Part shown: in pieces, positions 62,293 through 64,000 of the stretch | How the letters are laid out: every line of letters begins with the position of its first letter | Position numbering within the stretch: position 1 is the first letter of the stretch | Assembly (NCBI RefSeq): GCF_005280255.1 | Contig: NZ_CP040018.1 | Coordinates: 62,001 to 126,000, forward strand | DNA from: Arthrobacter sp. 24S4-2 | GTDB lineage: Bacteria; Actinomycetota; Actinomycetes; Actinomycetales; Micrococcaceae | Length of the DNA: 64,000 nucleotides | Reading direction: 5' to 3' | The notes under the pieces: generated by a model | Told to the model about the DNA's origin: nothing | The model's database searches: none | Seen by the model: the letters and a program-made list of their open reading frames with translations, nothing else | Position numbers and translations under genes: made by a program

Positions 62293-63936
62293 TTACGGCC
62301 CGGAAACGGGTAGCTGCACCGAAATAGTGGTGCCGTGACCGAGCTCGGACGCCACCTCCATGTGCCCGCGGTGTGCCTTCACAATGTCGTGTGCAATGGC
62401 AAGCCCCAGACCGCTTCCGGGGACCGCAGTGGACGTTGCATTGGAAGCACGGAAAAAGCGGGTAAACAGATGCGGAATTTCTTCCTCCGGGATACCCACT
62501 CCTGTGTCCCTGACGTCAACATTAACTCCCGGAGTCCCGTCGGTCATTGTCTCAATGCGACAGCCGACAACGATGCTTCCGCCGCGTGGCGTGAATTTGA
62601 TGGCATTTGAAACCAAGTTTGTAAATACCTGTTCAAGTTGCACTTCGTCGGCCGTAATGGTGGGATCACCGCCGTCGAGATCCAGGGTTATGGAGACGTC
62701 TCCCAGCTCCGCGAGGGGCCGCAGCGCCACCGTGACGATCTGCAGGGTGTGTCCCAGCCGCACGGGTGCCAGGTGCAGGCTGGCGCCTTCGTAGTCCTGC
62801 CGCGAAACGGTGAGCATGTCCTCGATCAGCCGGCGCAGCCGTTCGGAGTTCCGCACGATGATGTCCAGCATGCGGTCAACGTCGGCGGGTACCGGGCCGC
62901 CCACCCCGTCCTGGATCATGTCCAGGTAGGCGGAGATGGAGGTCAGCGGAGTCCGCAGCTCATGATTCACCGTGGCCAGGAAGTCGGTCTTTGCCTGGTC
63001 GAGCTGCCTGAGCTGTTTTACTACCTGCTGCTGGGCGCTCATCAGATGGCTTTGGATCAGCCCGTAGGCAACGTTCCCGGCAACGTGCTGGATCAGCGAG
63101 ATTTCGGTGCGTGTCCACTCCCTCGGCTCGTCAAGCTGAGCAATCCAGATGACACCAAGGGAGGACTTTCCTTCCCCCACCGGAACAAAGGCGGAGGCCC
63201 GTGGGCTCATCTGCTGTGCCCACGCCTCCAGTTCCTTGTCCCCGGCGGACCAGTCGAGATGGTGGTCATTCACGGCAAGGACTTCCGCATCGGACCAGAG
63301 GTGGTCGGCCACGCGGCGGGCGGAGTCTTCGTGGATTCCGAGGCCGGACGTCAGCGGCATCAGGTCCGCACGGTGCCACTGGGCCGAGATTCGGGGCACG
63401 CGGTGGTCGTCGAAGGTCGTAAAGATGACGCGGTCGGCGCCGAAAGTCTCGCCGAATCCCCGGACGAGGTAGTTGGAAATGAGGTGGGGATCGTGCGTTG
63501 CCCGGACAGCGGCTGAAACGTTGCGGAGCTGTTCGCGCAGCCGCTCGGCGCTTTGCCGCGCATCGGATCGCTGGGCAGCCCGGCTGATCAGGACGTCCGC
63601 CCGGTGGATGAGCTCGGCCGGTGAGGCTGGCTTGGCGATGTAGTCCGCCATGCCGAGACTCCGGACGCTGTCAGCCTCCGCTGCTTCGTCTTCCAGATCG
63701 ATCAGGAGAAGCAGCGGGGCTTCCACGGGAAGTCCCGCAAGGGATTGATCCACGACGACGATACTTGGGTCGCGCTGGTCCAGCAGGGCAGCGAGGCTGT
63801 CCCGGCTGGACGCCTGTGAAACGGCAAAGCCCGCGGCGCCCAGGGCTGCCGAGGTCGCGGCGAGGCGCCCGGCATCCGGGTCCGCCACGATGGCCGTGCG
63901 TGGTACAAGTGACTTCTCCGCCGATTGTGTTACCAC
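62293..63936 (-). CDS. REC-GAF hybrid sensor histidine kinase
   Basis: About 547 residues, soluble. N-terminal receiver domain (acidic IVADPDAGR, phospho-acceptor region IVVVDQS, Lys in DYIAKPAS), then a GAF domain about 160-310, a coiled linker QQQVVKQLRQLDQAKTDF, the phospho-acceptor His in NHELRTPLTSISAYLDM, and a complete ATPase (NLVSNAIKFTP, DTGVGIP, FFRASNAT, GSGLGLAIAHDIV). GTG 63936 has AAGGGGG upstream; ATG 63966 in the same frame has no ribosome-binding site. It converges on the peptide gene; its cognate regulator may lie beyond the window. Confidence 0.9.
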   Translation of the reverse strand: MVTQSAEKSLVPRTAIVADPDAGRLAATSAALGAAGFAVSQASSRDSLAALLDQRDPSIVVVDQSLAGLPVEAPLLLLIDLEDEAAEADSVRSLGMADYIAKPASPAELIHRADVLISRAAQRSDARQSAERLREQLRNVSAAVRATHDPHLISNYLVRGFGETFGADRVIFTTFDDHRVPRISAQWHRADLMPLTSGLGIHEDSARRVADHLWSDAEVLAVNDHHLDWSAGDKELEAWAQQMSPRASAFVPVGEGKSSLGVIWIAQLDEPREWTRTEISLIQHVAGNVAYGLIQSHLMSAQQQVVKQLRQLDQAKTDFLATVNHELRTPLTSISAYLDMIQDGVGGPVPADVDRMLDIIVRNSERLRRLIEDMLTVSRQDYEGASLHLAPVRLGHTLQIVTVALRPLAELGDVSITLDLDGGDPTITADEVQLEQVFTNLVSNAIKFTPRGGSIVVGCRIETMTDGTPGVNVDVRDTGVGIPEEEIPHLFTRFFRASNATSTAVPGSGLGLAIAHDIVKAHRGHMEVASELGHGTTISVQLPVSGP

Positions 63937-64000
63937 ACTGCCCCCTTCGGTCGCGGTTGAGTACATTGTAGGGTGACATGAGTCGCACGCATCCAGTGCG

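Overview
The window reads as a high-GC actinobacterial chromosome segment, most likely Micrococcaceae (Arthrobacter/Pseudarthrobacter-like). The signs are strong GC bias at third codon positions, a short Lsr2-type nucleoid protein, several GTG/TTG starts, and the gene set: DUF1508, CsbD, paired DUF202/YidH genes, a 5-oxoprolinase operon with a biotin carboxylase, and CitA/CitB-type signalling. Most genes are metabolic, transport or regulatory. The only recognisable mobile element is one IS630-family insertion sequence. No rRNA, tRNA or CRISPR array was seen.

Layout. 1-7 kb: a transketolase that runs off the left edge, then a patch of broken or frameshifted genes (FAD monooxygenase, GYD protein, a second monooxygenase fragment), a MarR regulator, a phosphatase, a membrane protein and a hexapeptide-repeat protein. 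7-10 kb: an SGNH hydrolase and lsr2, with IS630 sitting exactly in the lsr2 stop codon. 10-20 kb: a UvrA-like ABC ATPase, a MarR/MFS divergent pair, histidine-kinase and DUF202 remnants, a DUF1508 protein, and two paralogous secreted Pro/Ser-rich proteins around an isochorismatase-like hydrolase and an amine oxidase. 20-24.5 kb: a LacI-controlled nucleoside operon (nucleoside hydrolase, MFS, ribokinase). 24.6-28 kb: CsbD, DUF1345, UppP and a COG4705-like membrane protein. 28-34 kb: a nitrate/sulfonate/taurine-type ABC transporter divergent from a CitA/CitB-type two-component system, then a decaying secreted-protein gene. 35-42 kb: a GntR-controlled pxpA-MFS-pxpBC-biotin carboxylase operon. 42-51 kb: LacI, ArsR and TetR regulators, a BASS transporter, a DUF1508/ANTAR pair, a PAS-GAF-GGDEF protein, and remnants of lacI, GH42 and sulP genes. 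51-59 kb: an alarmone synthetase, a hydrolase, NhaA, a CstB-like MBL-rhodanese protein with a striking promoter/operator, a sugar kinase, a PEBP protein, a HAD phosphatase and a GDPD. 59-64 kb: a signalling cluster containing a GGDEF-EAL protein, a small coupled ORF, a TPR protein, a tiny secreted peptide and a REC-GAF-histidine kinase.

Two themes stand out. First, the most interesting locus is 60.9-62.3 kb. A 51-residue secreted peptide ending in SIGWWPN is divergent from an HTH-less TPR protein, with an 18-bp palindrome between them and c-di-GMP and histidine-kinase genes on either side. It has the layout of a peptide-receptor (RRNPP-like) communication module that I do not recognise from actinobacteria. 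Second, about eight otherwise intact genes are each broken by a single-base change, often a five-base G or C run where six are needed. This points to sequencing or assembly indels rather than real gene loss. A separate group (lacI, sulP, DUF202, GH42, a kinase fragment) shows internal deletions or truncations and looks genuinely degraded.
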